Positions 44,037 through 53,286 of a stretch of 64,000 nt of DNA are shown here, piece by piece. Under the pieces are notes generated by a model that saw only the letters and a program-made list of their open reading frames with translations, searched no databases and was not told the DNA's origin. The stretch lies in NCBI GenBank assembly GCA_965230205.1, contig OZ245996.1, positions 2,542,001 through 2,606,000 on the forward strand. The letters are read 5' to 3'. A program made the translations under genes and the position numbers. Source of the stretch: CANLBN01 sp965230205 (lineage in GTDB: Bacteria; Pseudomonadota; Gammaproteobacteria; Pseudomonadales; Cellvibrionaceae). Each line of letters begins with the position of its first letter. Position 1 is the stretch's first letter.

Positions 44037-45857
44037 ATGCTGTTATTTAAATTTCCGTTTACTGCAATTGCTGGGCAATCAAGCTGTAAGTTGGCCTTGA
44101 TATTGGCTGCAATTAACCCTTTGATTGGTGGCGTTCTGGTTAGCGGACCACGGGGCTCTGCTAAGTCGACCTTGGCTCGGGGCTTAGCGGAAGTGATTCC
44201 TGGCAGCACTAATGATGAACAACCCTCATTCATTACTTTACCCTTAGGTGCTACCGAAGAAATGTTGGTAGGTACTTTGAATTTACAACAAGTCTTAGAT
44301 GAGCAGAAAGTAGTATTTCAGGAAGGGATATTGGCTAAGGCCAATGGTGGTGTGCTTTATGTTGATGAAGTAAATTTATTGCCCGATAACCTGGTTGATT
44401 TGCTGCTTGATGTTGCTGCTAGTGGAACAAATATCATAGAGCGTGATGGCATTAGCCATAGTCACCGCACCCAGTTTTTATTGATGGGGACGATGAATCC
44501 TGACGAGGGAGAATTGCGCCCCCAGCTACATGATCGATTTGGACTTTCTGTAGCGTTGGATAATCGCTATACAGTGCAAGAGCGTATGGAGATTGTCCGC
44601 CTGCGAGAGGCATATGATGTGGACCCTGAAGGGTTTGCAAATCGTTATCAAGATCAACAGAGAGAACTGAGCACTGCAATTGCTCAGGCTAGAGAAATAC
44701 TAGGAGCTATTGAGTGCAGTGATGACTTACGACTGTTGATTGCAGAACGTTGCCAAGAAGCCAATGTCGATGGTTTGAGGGCAGATATTGTATGGTATCG
44801 AGCAGCCGTTGCGCATGCAGCATGGAGAATTTGCCAAAATAATGATGAGAAAGGTGCTGAGAAAAGTATTGATAGACGTATTGAGAGATGTACTAAAAAA
44901 GTCACTAAGGGCGATATTTTAGCCGTTGAAGAGTTGGTATTACATCATCGCCGACAAATGCCGTCACAAACTCCTCCTAATCAACCACCTCCTCAAGGGC
45001 CTTCAAAGCCAAAACAACCGCCGTTTTCGCGTCCCCCCGAGAGACCCATGCAGCAAACTTCCAACACATCGACAGATGCTCAGAGTCAGGGTGCCCAAAA
45101 CGAGATAGAAGGTGACTGGGGAAGTATGGAGCCACAGCAACAAGTAACTGCGTCAATAAAGGCTTACTTACCTTTGTCGGTGGTGACTCGTAATGCCAAC
45201 AACCACTATAGTAAAAAGCCTTTATCTTTCTGTCAGTCTCCACCATCAACAAAAGCATCTGCGATCAGCGCTAGAGGGAAGCTTGGCGCTAGTGGGCGAG
45301 GTGTCGATTGGTTTGCTAGTTTTGTCTCTAATATAGGGCAGTGGCCCTTAAAACAATTACGCTATCGTAAACGAAAAATAGGACAGCCGGTACTGCATTT
45401 AATATTACTCGACACATCGGCATCGACATTACAACAACAGTTATTTGCTAATTCGAAAGCGGCAATCTTATCCATTGCTAAACAAGCCTATTTAAAACGA
45501 GAGCAATTAACTGTCTTAGGCTTTGGTAATCAGCAGGTGAAAACATTGTTACCACAACAAAAAGCACCTAAAGCCTTACGCACTTGGATGGATTCAGTGG
45601 CAGCTGCGGGAGGCACCCCTTTCCGCGAGGTGCTCGAACAAGCGTTACGATTTCAACAGCAACAATTTCGAAAAAATCCCACTATAGACATTCGTACTTA
45701 TCTCATTACAGATGGTAGAACCACGCAATCATTTAACGATATGCATTTGCTGGGCGATGTGATGGTGATTGATACTGAGCAGTCAACAATAAAGCGCGGT
45801 AAGAGTAAAGAAATTGCGCAAGTTTTAGGTGCGGATTATTTTCCACTACCCGTATAG
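44037..45857 (+). CDS. ChlI/ChlD-like fused chelatase subunit (cobaltochelatase partner)
   Basis: A 606-residue protein. Residues about 1-300 are a MoxR/ChlI-type AAA+ domain: Walker A SGPRGSAKST, Walker B GGVLYVDEVNLL, and FLLMGTMNPDEGELRPQLHDRFG. A proline/glutamine-rich linker (about 305-355) leads to a von Willebrand A domain with the MIDAS motif LDTSAST and LITDGRTTQ. This is the fused BchI/BchD arrangement that powers CobN-type chelatases. cobN is not in the window. It is the first intact gene after the riboswitch and lies 5 bases before cobO. Confidence 0.83.
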   Translation: MLLFKFPFTAIAGQSSCKLALILAAINPLIGGVLVSGPRGSAKSTLARGLAEVIPGSTNDEQPSFITLPLGATEEMLVGTLNLQQVLDEQKVVFQEGILAKANGGVLYVDEVNLLPDNLVDLLLDVAASGTNIIERDGISHSHRTQFLLMGTMNPDEGELRPQLHDRFGLSVALDNRYTVQERMEIVRLREAYDVDPEGFANRYQDQQRELSTAIAQAREILGAIECSDDLRLLIAERCQEANVDGLRADIVWYRAAVAHAAWRICQNNDEKGAEKSIDRRIERCTKKVTKGDILAVEELVLHHRRQMPSQTPPNQPPPQGPSKPKQPPFSRPPERPMQQTSNTSTDAQSQGAQNEIEGDWGSMEPQQQVTASIKAYLPLSVVTRNANNHYSKKPLSFCQSPPSTKASAISARGKLGASGRGVDWFASFVSNIGQWPLKQLRYRKRKIGQPVLHLILLDTSASTLQQQLFANSKAAILSIAKQAYLKREQLTVLGFGNQQVKTLLPQQKAPKALRTWMDSVAAAGGTPFREVLEQALRFQQQQFRKNPTIDIRTYLITDGRTTQSFNDMHLLGDVMVIDTEQSTIKRGKSKEIAQVLGADYFPLPV

Positions 45858-45862
45858 AGTTT

Positions 45863-46459
45863 ATGAATATGACTGATAATCACAAAACACGTATGGCAGC
45901 GAAAAAAGCAGTAATGGATAAAAAAATTGCTGCTGCTAATGAAGAGCGTGGTGTCTTAATTTTACTGAAAGGTAATGGTAAGGGAAAAAGTAGTTCAGCT
46001 TTCGGTACTATGGCACGTTCTATTGGCCATGGGAAAAAGTGTGCGGTCATTCAGTTTATTAAGGGCCGCAATGAAACCGGCGAGTATAAATTTTTTAAGG
46101 ACCATCCCATGGTCGACTGGTATGTAATGGGGCATGGTTTTACTTGGGAAACACAAGATAAATCACAAGACATTGCTGCTGCTCAAAAAGCTTGGGCGTT
46201 GGCTGAAGAACTATTACAAAACGATGCTTATGACATGATTGTTTTTGATGAAATGAGTTATATGTTTAAGTATCAATATCTTGAAGTAGAGCCAGTTGTG
46301 CGTGCTTTACAGGTTCGCCCTAAAGATCAAAATGTCATCATCACAGGCCGCACAATGGCTTTACCACTGCAGGATATTGCGGATACGATTTCTGTTGTGC
46401 AGGATGAACGTCATGCATTCCGTTTGGGTGTAAAAGCTCAAAAAGGCATTGAGTTTTAA
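45863..46459 (+). CDS. cobO: Cob(I)yrinic acid a,c-diamide adenosyltransferase
   Basis: A 198-residue CobO/BtuR-type enzyme. The P-loop is LKGNGKGKSSSAFGTMARS, followed by VIQFIKGRNETGEY and MIVFDEMSYMF. It transfers the adenosyl group from ATP to cob(I)yrinic acid a,c-diamide or cobalamin. The basic N-terminal extension (about 35 residues) is typical. It is in a tight operon between the chelatase-subunit gene and cobB. Confidence 0.93.
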   Translation: MNMTDNHKTRMAAKKAVMDKKIAAANEERGVLILLKGNGKGKSSSAFGTMARSIGHGKKCAVIQFIKGRNETGEYKFFKDHPMVDWYVMGHGFTWETQDKSQDIAAAQKAWALAEELLQNDAYDMIVFDEMSYMFKYQYLEVEPVVRALQVRPKDQNVIITGRTMALPLQDIADTISVVQDERHAFRLGVKAQKGIEF

Positions 46460-46485
46460 GCTGCGTATCCTATCGAGAATTAATC

Positions 46486-47895
46486 ATGTTAAATGAAGAG
46501 AAAAAAGCAGTTAAAAGCGTAACATGCCCAGCATTGTTTTTATCTGCGCCGGCTTCAGGCCAGGGTAAAACAACCATTACGGCAGCGTTAGCCAGGTTGT
46601 TAACACGTCAAGGTAAGGTAGTCCGCATTTTTAAAACTGGCCCGGACTATTTAGATCCACAAATATTGGCGCAAGCCTCTCAACAAGATGTTATTCCTTT
46701 GGATATGTGGATGGCGGGCGAAACCTGGTGTCAGGAACAGTTATATATAGCCGCTCAAACAGCCGATTTAATACTTATCGAAGGCGCGATGGGCCTGTTT
46801 GATGGCGAGCCTTCCAGTGCAGATCTTGCTGCTCGTTTTTCTATTCCTGTTGCGATTGTCATGGATGTAAAAGGAATGGCGCAGACAGTAGCTGCCATTG
46901 CTAGTGGTTTGGCAAGTTTTCGTGACGATATTGACGTTGCGGGATTAATTGCGAATAACTGTGGCTCAAACAGGCACCGTGAACTGATTGAAAATGCGCT
47001 GCCTGAAAATTTACCATTACTCACATGTGTTGCACGCTCGGAAGAAATTGCTTTGCCAGAGCGACACTTGGGCTTAGTGCAAGCTGATGAAGTAAAAGAA
47101 GAACTCGAGCAACGGTTTAATGCAGGAGCTGATTGTTTAGAAGAAGCGGGAGCAAATGCTCTATTGGAAAAAATTAACCATGTGACGTTTTATGCATCTG
47201 ATGTTGACGATAGGCTGCCGTTAAATACGACAGTACAAAATAAGCAACTTGAAGGAATGACAATCGCGGTTGCTAGAGATAAAGCGTTCACATTTATTTA
47301 TGATGCGAATATTCGCTTGCTTGAAGAATTGGGTGCAAAAGTGGTTTTCTTTTCTCCGGTTAATGATGCCGTTTTACCTGCTGCGGATGCACTTTGGTTG
47401 CCCGGTGGCTATCCAGAGTTGCATGCAAAATCCTTATCCTGTAATTCAGCAATGCTAGCTTCAATCAATGCTTTCTTTGAAAACAATAAGCCAATACTCG
47501 CTGAGTGTGGTGGTTTTCTTTACACGCTGGATACGCTTACCGACTTAACGGAAACGACCTATCCAATGGTGGGTTTATTGAAAGGCGATGGTGCTATGCG
47601 AGGTAAGCGTGGTTGTCAGGGTATGCAAACAGCGCCTTTGCCAGAAGGTGATGTACGGGCTCATGCACATCATCGTTCCCGTAGTACATTATTACAAGAG
47701 CCTATTGCTCATGGGCGACGTCAGCGCCACTCTGCACCGGGTGAAGCAATCTATCGAGAGAAAAACCTAACGGCAACTTATTTGCATTTGTTTTTTCCAT
47801 CGAATCCCCAGGCTATTGCCCAATTATTCCAACCCCATCAAACTGTTAATGTTGTCGATAGCTCACTAAAAAGAGGGAATCAATATGTTAATTGA
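46486..47895 (+). CDS. cobB: Cobyrinate a,c-diamide synthase (CobB/CbiA)
   Basis: A 469-residue amidotransferase. The N-terminal ATP-binding part has SAPASGQGKTTITAALARLL and FKTGPDYLDPQ. The C-terminal class I glutaminase domain has LWLPGGYPELHA and the nucleophile cysteine in LAECGGFLYTLD, with a downstream ATYLHLFF histidine. It amidates the a and c side chains of (hydrogeno)cobyrinate. The stop overlaps the start of the transporter gene by 11 bases. Confidence 0.92.
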   Translation: MLNEEKKAVKSVTCPALFLSAPASGQGKTTITAALARLLTRQGKVVRIFKTGPDYLDPQILAQASQQDVIPLDMWMAGETWCQEQLYIAAQTADLILIEGAMGLFDGEPSSADLAARFSIPVAIVMDVKGMAQTVAAIASGLASFRDDIDVAGLIANNCGSNRHRELIENALPENLPLLTCVARSEEIALPERHLGLVQADEVKEELEQRFNAGADCLEEAGANALLEKINHVTFYASDVDDRLPLNTTVQNKQLEGMTIAVARDKAFTFIYDANIRLLEELGAKVVFFSPVNDAVLPAADALWLPGGYPELHAKSLSCNSAMLASINAFFENNKPILAECGGFLYTLDTLTDLTETTYPMVGLLKGDGAMRGKRGCQGMQTAPLPEGDVRAHAHHRSRSTLLQEPIAHGRRQRHSAPGEAIYREKNLTATYLHLFFPSNPQAIAQLFQPHQTVNVVDSSLKRGNQYVN

Positions 47896-48601
47896 TTGGC
47901 TACCTCTTCTTTTATTGGGTTTTAGTTTGGGCTTTATGCATGCATTAGATGCTGATCATGTGATGGCAGTTTCTGCATTAGCCAATCAAAAACCGAGCAT
48001 TAAGCGCACACTGCTGTTTAGTTTGCAGTGGGCCTTAGGTCATGGAGGTGTTTTAGTCGCCTGTGGTGTCATTTTATTTGGCATAGGTGTCAGTATTCCA
48101 AGTCATTTACAGCATTGGGCTGAAATGTCGGTAGGTGTTTTATTAATTTTTTTAGGGCTTAGTTTTTTTTGGACGTTCAGACAACAAAAAATCCGCTTAG
48201 TACAACACCGTCATGATGATATTGTGCATACGCACTGGAGTGCGGATGATCATGAAAGTAATAACCACCTTCATTCTCACAAAAGTAACCGGTCTGTGAA
48301 AGAAGCCATTATTAAAAACCATCAACCAGTTATGATTGGTATGCTGCATGGTATGGCGGGCAGTGCACCTGCATTGGCCTTAATTCCGGCCGTTACGTCA
48401 GGGCAGCTAACCTTGGCGATGACTTACTTAGTGATTTTTTCTCTAGGAGTTATTTTATCGATGGTAGCTTTTGGTTTGGGTTTTTCATGGATACAACAAT
48501 ATCTGTACAAAAATTACCAAAGTGTGTTTGCCGGGTGTCGTTGTGCTATTGCTCTGGCCGCTATTGCCTTCGGTAGTTTCTGGCTAATGAAAACAATATA
48601 G
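47885..48601 (+). CDS. NiCoT/NicO-like cobalt (nickel) transporter
   Basis: A 238-residue membrane protein with six or so helices. The N-terminal FMHALDADHVMAVSALAN is the HxxDADH signature of NiCoT-type nickel/cobalt permeases. A histidine-rich loop (VQHRHDDIVHTHWSADDHES, about residues 102-121) may bind metal. GMLHGMAGSAPALALIPAV is a second conserved block. Given its place in the cobalamin operon and the broken cbtB, it likely supplies cobalt. Shorter than classical NiCoT (about 330 residues). Confidence 0.82.
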   Translation: MLIDWLPLLLLGFSLGFMHALDADHVMAVSALANQKPSIKRTLLFSLQWALGHGGVLVACGVILFGIGVSIPSHLQHWAEMSVGVLLIFLGLSFFWTFRQQKIRLVQHRHDDIVHTHWSADDHESNNHLHSHKSNRSVKEAIIKNHQPVMIGMLHGMAGSAPALALIPAVTSGQLTLAMTYLVIFSLGVILSMVAFGLGFSWIQQYLYKNYQSVFAGCRCAIALAAIAFGSFWLMKTI

Positions 48602-48612
48602 CGCAATGTACC

Positions 48613-49806
48613 ATGTGGAATGAAAGTGGCGAGGCAAATAAAGGTGAGAGCCCACCCGCGCTACGCACAGGTTTAACAACTGGATCCTGTGCTACCGCTT
48701 GTTGTGTTGCCGCAGCCATGAACTTATTAGCAGAACAGTCTCCTGATATTGTTAGCATTACCTTACCTTCTCGCAAAGATATTCGCCATGAAAACCTTGT
48801 TGAGGGTAAGACCGTTGAATTGTCGATAGAACAATATGATGTTACCGATACAGGTGTGCGTGTTAGTACGATAAAAGATGCCGGCGATGACCCTGATGTG
48901 ACTCATGGTGCAACAGTATTTGTTGAGTTATCTTTGAAAAATGAAGACAAAGATAAAGGTAATGATGTTGAGTTTGTTGCAGCGCAGGGAGTAGGTACTG
49001 TTACAAGAGATGGCTTGTTATTGCCTGTGGGTGAACCTGCAATCAATCCTGTTCCTCGGCAGATGATGATCGAACATCTCAAGAAAATTTCTCAGCAGTA
49101 TCAATATTCAGGTGGCTTTATTGTTGCGGTTGGTATTGAAAATGGTGAAGTTATTGCCGAAAAAACCATGAACCCGCGTTTAGGTATCGTGGGAGGGCTT
49201 TCTATTCTGGGGATAACGGGTATTGTTAGGCCTTTTTCCTGTGCAGCATGGATTGCTTCTATCTATCAGGGTATTGATGTTGCCGAAGCTAATGGGCTAA
49301 CGCATATTGCCGCATCGACTGGAAATCGTAGTGAAGAAACGATCAAACATTTGTATCAAATGGATGATATGGCATTGATTGAAATGGGCGACTTTGCCGG
49401 TGCAGTATTAAAGCATTTAAAGAAAATGTCTGCCAAAAATCCAACTTTAACGATTAAAAAATTATCGATTTGTGGTGGTTTTGGAAAAGTCAGCAAATTA
49501 GCACAGGGCCATATGGACCTAAATAGCCGGGCATCGGCCATAGATTTTGATTTTCTGGTTGCAATGGCAAAAACCTGTGGTGCTGATGAGCAATTATGCC
49601 AAAAAGTCTATGCATCGAATACAAGCATAGAAGCGTTAAAGCATTGTCAGAAAAGTAATATTGATTTGGCATTAGCGTTGTGTCGACAAGCGTTAACCGT
49701 TGCTGAAAAAATTGTCCCTAAATCGATAGAGGTTGAAGTAATGGCAATTGATCGACATGGAAAAATTGTAGGCAGTGCTCAAACGACTGTTATGCGGCAG
49801 CAATAA
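48613..49806 (+). CDS. cbiD: Cobalt-precorrin-5B C1-methyltransferase CbiD
   Basis: A 397-residue protein. LRTGLTTGSCATACCVAAAM near residue 18 is the CbiD signature, with VSTIKDAGDDPDVTHGA and LGIVGGLSILGITGIVRP further in, and CGGFGKVSKLAQGHMDLN near 285. CbiD methylates C1 during ring contraction in the cobalt-early (anaerobic) route, but homologs also occur in Pseudomonas-type operons. It starts 11 bases after the transporter gene. Confidence 0.93.
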   Translation: MWNESGEANKGESPPALRTGLTTGSCATACCVAAAMNLLAEQSPDIVSITLPSRKDIRHENLVEGKTVELSIEQYDVTDTGVRVSTIKDAGDDPDVTHGATVFVELSLKNEDKDKGNDVEFVAAQGVGTVTRDGLLLPVGEPAINPVPRQMMIEHLKKISQQYQYSGGFIVAVGIENGEVIAEKTMNPRLGIVGGLSILGITGIVRPFSCAAWIASIYQGIDVAEANGLTHIAASTGNRSEETIKHLYQMDDMALIEMGDFAGAVLKHLKKMSAKNPTLTIKKLSICGGFGKVSKLAQGHMDLNSRASAIDFDFLVAMAKTCGADEQLCQKVYASNTSIEALKHCQKSNIDLALALCRQALTVAEKIVPKSIEVEVMAIDRHGKIVGSAQTTVMRQQ

Positions 49807-49837
49807 CGATTATGGTTGAAAGTACTAAAAAAAGCGC

Positions 49838-50653
49838 ATGAAAATACTATTGTTAGGTGGTACGGCAGATGGCCGAGTATTAGCAGAGCGATTACATAAA
49901 AAAAATGTTTCGGTCATTTATAGTGTTGCAGGCCTCGTTAGAGTGCCTACTGTGGAGTGCGAAGTTGTCAGCGGTGGCTTTACTCAATTTGGTGGTTTAG
50001 AACATTTTATTAAGCAGAAACATATCGATGCAATTTTAGATGTTACCCACCCTTATGCAGAAATAATGAGTACAAAAGCAATAAACGCAGCAGCACTGTG
50101 TCATATACCTTGTTGGCGATTTCATCGAAGAGAATGGCAGCCACAGGCTGGCGATAATTGGATATTGGTTAACAATTGGGAAGAGGCGTTACCGTTTTTA
50201 TCTACTAAGCAATCTATATTGTTAACAGCAGGGCAATTAAATCAAGATTTTATTGATAGCTTATATGACATGTCGGTGGCTTTTTCTTCCCGACTCTTGC
50301 CAGACTCTTCATCAGGCCATTCATCTGATCTTTCGCCTAGGGTTCGGCCACGACAATTATTGAGAACGGCGGTTAAACCTAAAGCTACTCTGCCACCTAC
50401 AATGGAATGGATTAAAGCCATTGGTCCATTTTCTTATGATGATGAACTGGCATTAATGAAACAATATAATGTCGATGCGTTAATAACTAAAAACAGTGGA
50501 GGTGATTCAACCATTGCCAAACTGGCTGCGGCAAGAGATCTTGGCGTTTCGGTACTTATGCTAAAACGACCTAATTTACCGGATGCAGCTCAAGTATTTT
50601 ATAGCAGAGACGAATGTGAACAATTTATCTTAGGGGTATGTGATGCTCTTTAA
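49838..50653 (+). CDS. cobK: Precorrin-6A reductase (CobK/CbiJ)
   Basis: A 271-residue protein. ILLLGGTADGRVLAERL at the start, ILDVTHPYAEIMS, and KNSGGDSTIAKLAAARDLGV match CobK/CbiJ. It reduces precorrin-6A (or the cobalt form) with NADPH. An inserted serine/arginine-rich stretch at about 153-185 (SSSGHSSDLSPRVRPRQLL) interrupts a region normally compact and is unusual. Its stop lies within the start of cobH. Confidence 0.88.
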   Translation: MKILLLGGTADGRVLAERLHKKNVSVIYSVAGLVRVPTVECEVVSGGFTQFGGLEHFIKQKHIDAILDVTHPYAEIMSTKAINAAALCHIPCWRFHRREWQPQAGDNWILVNNWEEALPFLSTKQSILLTAGQLNQDFIDSLYDMSVAFSSRLLPDSSSGHSSDLSPRVRPRQLLRTAVKPKATLPPTMEWIKAIGPFSYDDELALMKQYNVDALITKNSGGDSTIAKLAAARDLGVSVLMLKRPNLPDAAQVFYSRDECEQFILGVCDAL

Positions 50654-51284
50654 TTATGAAACGAATCCACAAGCGATAGAAAAAGAAAGTTTTCGTCAAA
50701 TACGGGCATTAACATCTCTCACGCATTTGAATCGAGAGCAACAGCAAATAGCGATGCGTATTGTGCATAGTTTGGGTTTGCCACATTTAGTAGAACAAAT
50801 ACGGTTTAGTGAACGAGCTTGTGAAAGGGGTATGCAAGTGTTAGCCAGTGACTGTAATATTTTGTGTGATGTTGAAATGGTGAAGCAAGGTATTACTAAA
50901 CGAATGATTCATAAAGAGCCTTTATGTTTTTTAAATCATTCCGATACGGCAGTGCTAGCAAAACAAGCTCAAGAAACCCGTTCAATGGCAGCGGTTGCAC
51001 AGTGGATACCTCATTTAGCCGACAGTGTGGTCATTATTGGCAATGCACCTACAGCTTTATTTCGTTTGCTGGAAATGATTGATGCTGGAGGAGAAAAGCC
51101 TGCATTAATAATAGGCATGCCTGTGGGTTTTGTCGGTGCAGCGGAATCGAAACAGGCTCTGTGGGATTTTCATAAACGCTTAGATGTGGAATGTATTACT
51201 TTATTAGGGCGAGAGGGTGGGAGCGCAGTATCCGCAGCGACCTGTAATGCGTTATTGCGTTGTAATCGTGGTGAGTACTACTGA
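50643..51284 (+). CDS. cobH: Precorrin-8X methylmutase (CobH/CbiC)
   Basis: About 213 residues. IAMRIVHSLGLPHLVEQIRF holds the catalytic histidine, and ILCDVEMVKQGI, VIIGNAPTALFRLLEMI and GMPVGFVGAAESK are conserved. It moves the methyl group from C11 to C12 to form (cobalt-)hydrogenobyrinate. A GTG at 50640 is possible, but ATG at 50643 is preferred. Overlaps cobK at its start and abuts cobL at its end (shared base). Confidence 0.92.
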   Translation: MLFNYETNPQAIEKESFRQIRALTSLTHLNREQQQIAMRIVHSLGLPHLVEQIRFSERACERGMQVLASDCNILCDVEMVKQGITKRMIHKEPLCFLNHSDTAVLAKQAQETRSMAAVAQWIPHLADSVVIIGNAPTALFRLLEMIDAGGEKPALIIGMPVGFVGAAESKQALWDFHKRLDVECITLLGREGGSAVSAATCNALLRCNRGEYY

Positions 51285-52570
51285 TGGCTATGCCTAGTAT
51301 TCATGTTGTTGGTTTAGGTGTTGCTGAAAAGGCGGTGCTTTCAGATGCTGCACAGCATACGATTCATCATGCGGATGTGATTATTGGGTCTGAAAGACAG
51401 TTAAAAACGATTGATGATATTTTATCCAAAGCTCCTCAAAAAATTCCTACGCAATTGTTCCCTAAATTATCTGAGCTCTCATTGTTAGTTGAGTCGTATC
51501 CTGATCAACTTGTTGTTATTTTGGCATCAGGAGACCCCTTGTACTACGGTATCGGGCGTTGGCTAGTCAAACATTTTGATCGAGACAGGCTAAAGTTTTA
51601 TCCTGCTGTTTCCAGTATTCAGGCTGCCTGTCATCAATTAGGTTTAGCGTTACAGGATGTTGATGTATTAAGCTTACATGGGCGGCCATTAGAAAAAATT
51701 CGTACACAATTGCATCGCCATAAGCATTTAGTTGTACTCACCGATAAACAAAGTCAGCCCCAAGCGTTAGCCGCAGAATGTGTGGCGGCTGGGTTTGAAC
51801 AATCCACATTAACAGTATGTGAAAAATTGGGTTATCAGCAGCAATATATTCGATCATTTTTGGCTGATGAATTAAGTAAAAGTAATAGTCTTACTTTCGA
51901 TCCGCTTCATGTCACCGTTATCAGTGTTAAGGGTGATGGTGGTGTGCTGCCTGAATTTCCAGGCATTCCAGATAAACAGTATATAACGGGTTCAGATCCC
52001 GGAAAGGGGATGATCAGTAAGCGCGAGGTGCGTTTGGTGATTTTATCCTTAATGCAAGCGAGTAATGAAGAAGTTATCTGGGATATTGGTGCGGGTTGTG
52101 GGGGTGTTGCAGTTGAGCTCGCTTACTGGAATGAAAAAGTCACTGTGCACGCGGTTGAGTGTCACAAAGAACGTTTGGAATATTTATATGCTAATCGCCA
52201 GTGCTTTGGTGTCAGTCATAATCTACATATTATCCCTGGACGAGCGCCCGAAGTATTAGCTAGCTTGCCATCGCCAAATAAAATATTTGTTGGTGGTAGT
52301 GATGGGAAATTAGAACCTATATTAGCGGAAGCCTGGCAGCGTTTACCTATTGGAGGTGTATTGATGGCCAGTGCAGTGATTGAGTCGACTAAAGCGCAGT
52401 TAAAAGTATTTTCGGAAACATTATCAATACAGTCTCCCGAAAGCTTAGTTGAAAGTGTTGAGGTTGCGGTTAAGCGAGGTGCTATAAAAGATAAACACTT
52501 AACATACGAGTCAAAATTACCTGTAGAAATTTTTAAATTTACGAAAAGCTCAGCTGGAAATAAACCATGA
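51284..52570 (+). CDS. cobL: Fused precorrin-6Y C5,15-methyltransferase/decarboxylase (CobL, CbiE-CbiT)
   Basis: A 428-residue fusion. The N-terminal CbiE-type methyltransferase (about 1-210) has IHVVGLGVAEKAVLSDAA and VVILASGDPLYYGIGRWL. The CbiT-type part starts about 235 with GMISKREVRLVILSLM and has the SAM motif VIWDIGAGCGGVAVELAYW. It methylates C5 and C15 and decarboxylates the C12 acetate. Overlaps cobH by one base and cobI by four. Confidence 0.92.
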   Translation: MAMPSIHVVGLGVAEKAVLSDAAQHTIHHADVIIGSERQLKTIDDILSKAPQKIPTQLFPKLSELSLLVESYPDQLVVILASGDPLYYGIGRWLVKHFDRDRLKFYPAVSSIQAACHQLGLALQDVDVLSLHGRPLEKIRTQLHRHKHLVVLTDKQSQPQALAAECVAAGFEQSTLTVCEKLGYQQQYIRSFLADELSKSNSLTFDPLHVTVISVKGDGGVLPEFPGIPDKQYITGSDPGKGMISKREVRLVILSLMQASNEEVIWDIGAGCGGVAVELAYWNEKVTVHAVECHKERLEYLYANRQCFGVSHNLHIIPGRAPEVLASLPSPNKIFVGGSDGKLEPILAEAWQRLPIGGVLMASAVIESTKAQLKVFSETLSIQSPESLVESVEVAVKRGAIKDKHLTYESKLPVEIFKFTKSSAGNKP

Positions 52571-53286
52571 CAGCAAAATTTATAGGTGTAGGCGTGGGCC
52601 CTGGTGATCCAGAACTCATTACGCTGAAGGCGGCTCGGCTTATTCAACAGGCTGATGTGATTAGTTATATTGCCAATGAAGAAAACCTATCGCAGGCAAA
52701 AACCATTGCCTCACTAGTGCTAGATAGCGCCAAAAAAGAACAAGGTGAAATACCTGTTATTATGCCGATGTGTGATGACCGACGAGTCGCTAACCGCATT
52801 TATGACCAGGCCGCTAGTGATATTCAAAAGTCGATTATAAAAGGAAAGTCTGTCGTATTTTTATGTGAAGGCGATCCCTTATTCTTTGGCTCGTTTGCTT
52901 ATTTACTAGAGCGCTTGCAGGTGCTCGATATCAGCTGTGAAGTGGTTCCCGGTATTTCATCCGTACATGCTGCATCTTCAGCATTAAATTTGCCATTAAC
53001 CATGTTAAAAGAATCTTTTGCCGTGATGAGTGGTCGCCATAGTCAGGATAAATTAGTGGCAGCATTAAATTATTATGATAGTGTCGTCATCATGAAAGCA
53101 GGGCGCTCTCGGCAAAAAATACTGGATGCTCTTAGTCTTTCTAAACGGAAAGATGAGGCTAAATATTTAGAATATATTGGTCGAGAAGGTGAAGTCATTC
53201 ATCATGATATAGATCAGCTATCAGGAGAAGCCGGGCCCTATTTTTCTCTCTTTGTTATTACTAAAAAACAACGAGACCGTTCATGA
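52567..53286 (+). CDS. cobI: Precorrin-2 C20-methyltransferase (CobI/CbiL)
   Basis: A 239-residue uroporphyrin-methylase-family enzyme. IGVGVGPGDPELITLKAARL is the N-terminal motif, VFLCEGDPLFFGSFAYLLER the second, and VPGISSVHAASSALNLPL the third. It methylates C20 of (cobalt-)precorrin-2. Four-base overlaps at both ends show translational coupling with cobL and cbiG. Confidence 0.92.
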   Translation: MTAKFIGVGVGPGDPELITLKAARLIQQADVISYIANEENLSQAKTIASLVLDSAKKEQGEIPVIMPMCDDRRVANRIYDQAASDIQKSIIKGKSVVFLCEGDPLFFGSFAYLLERLQVLDISCEVVPGISSVHAASSALNLPLTMLKESFAVMSGRHSQDKLVAALNYYDSVVIMKAGRSRQKILDALSLSKRKDEAKYLEYIGREGEVIHHDIDQLSGEAGPYFSLFVITKKQRDRS

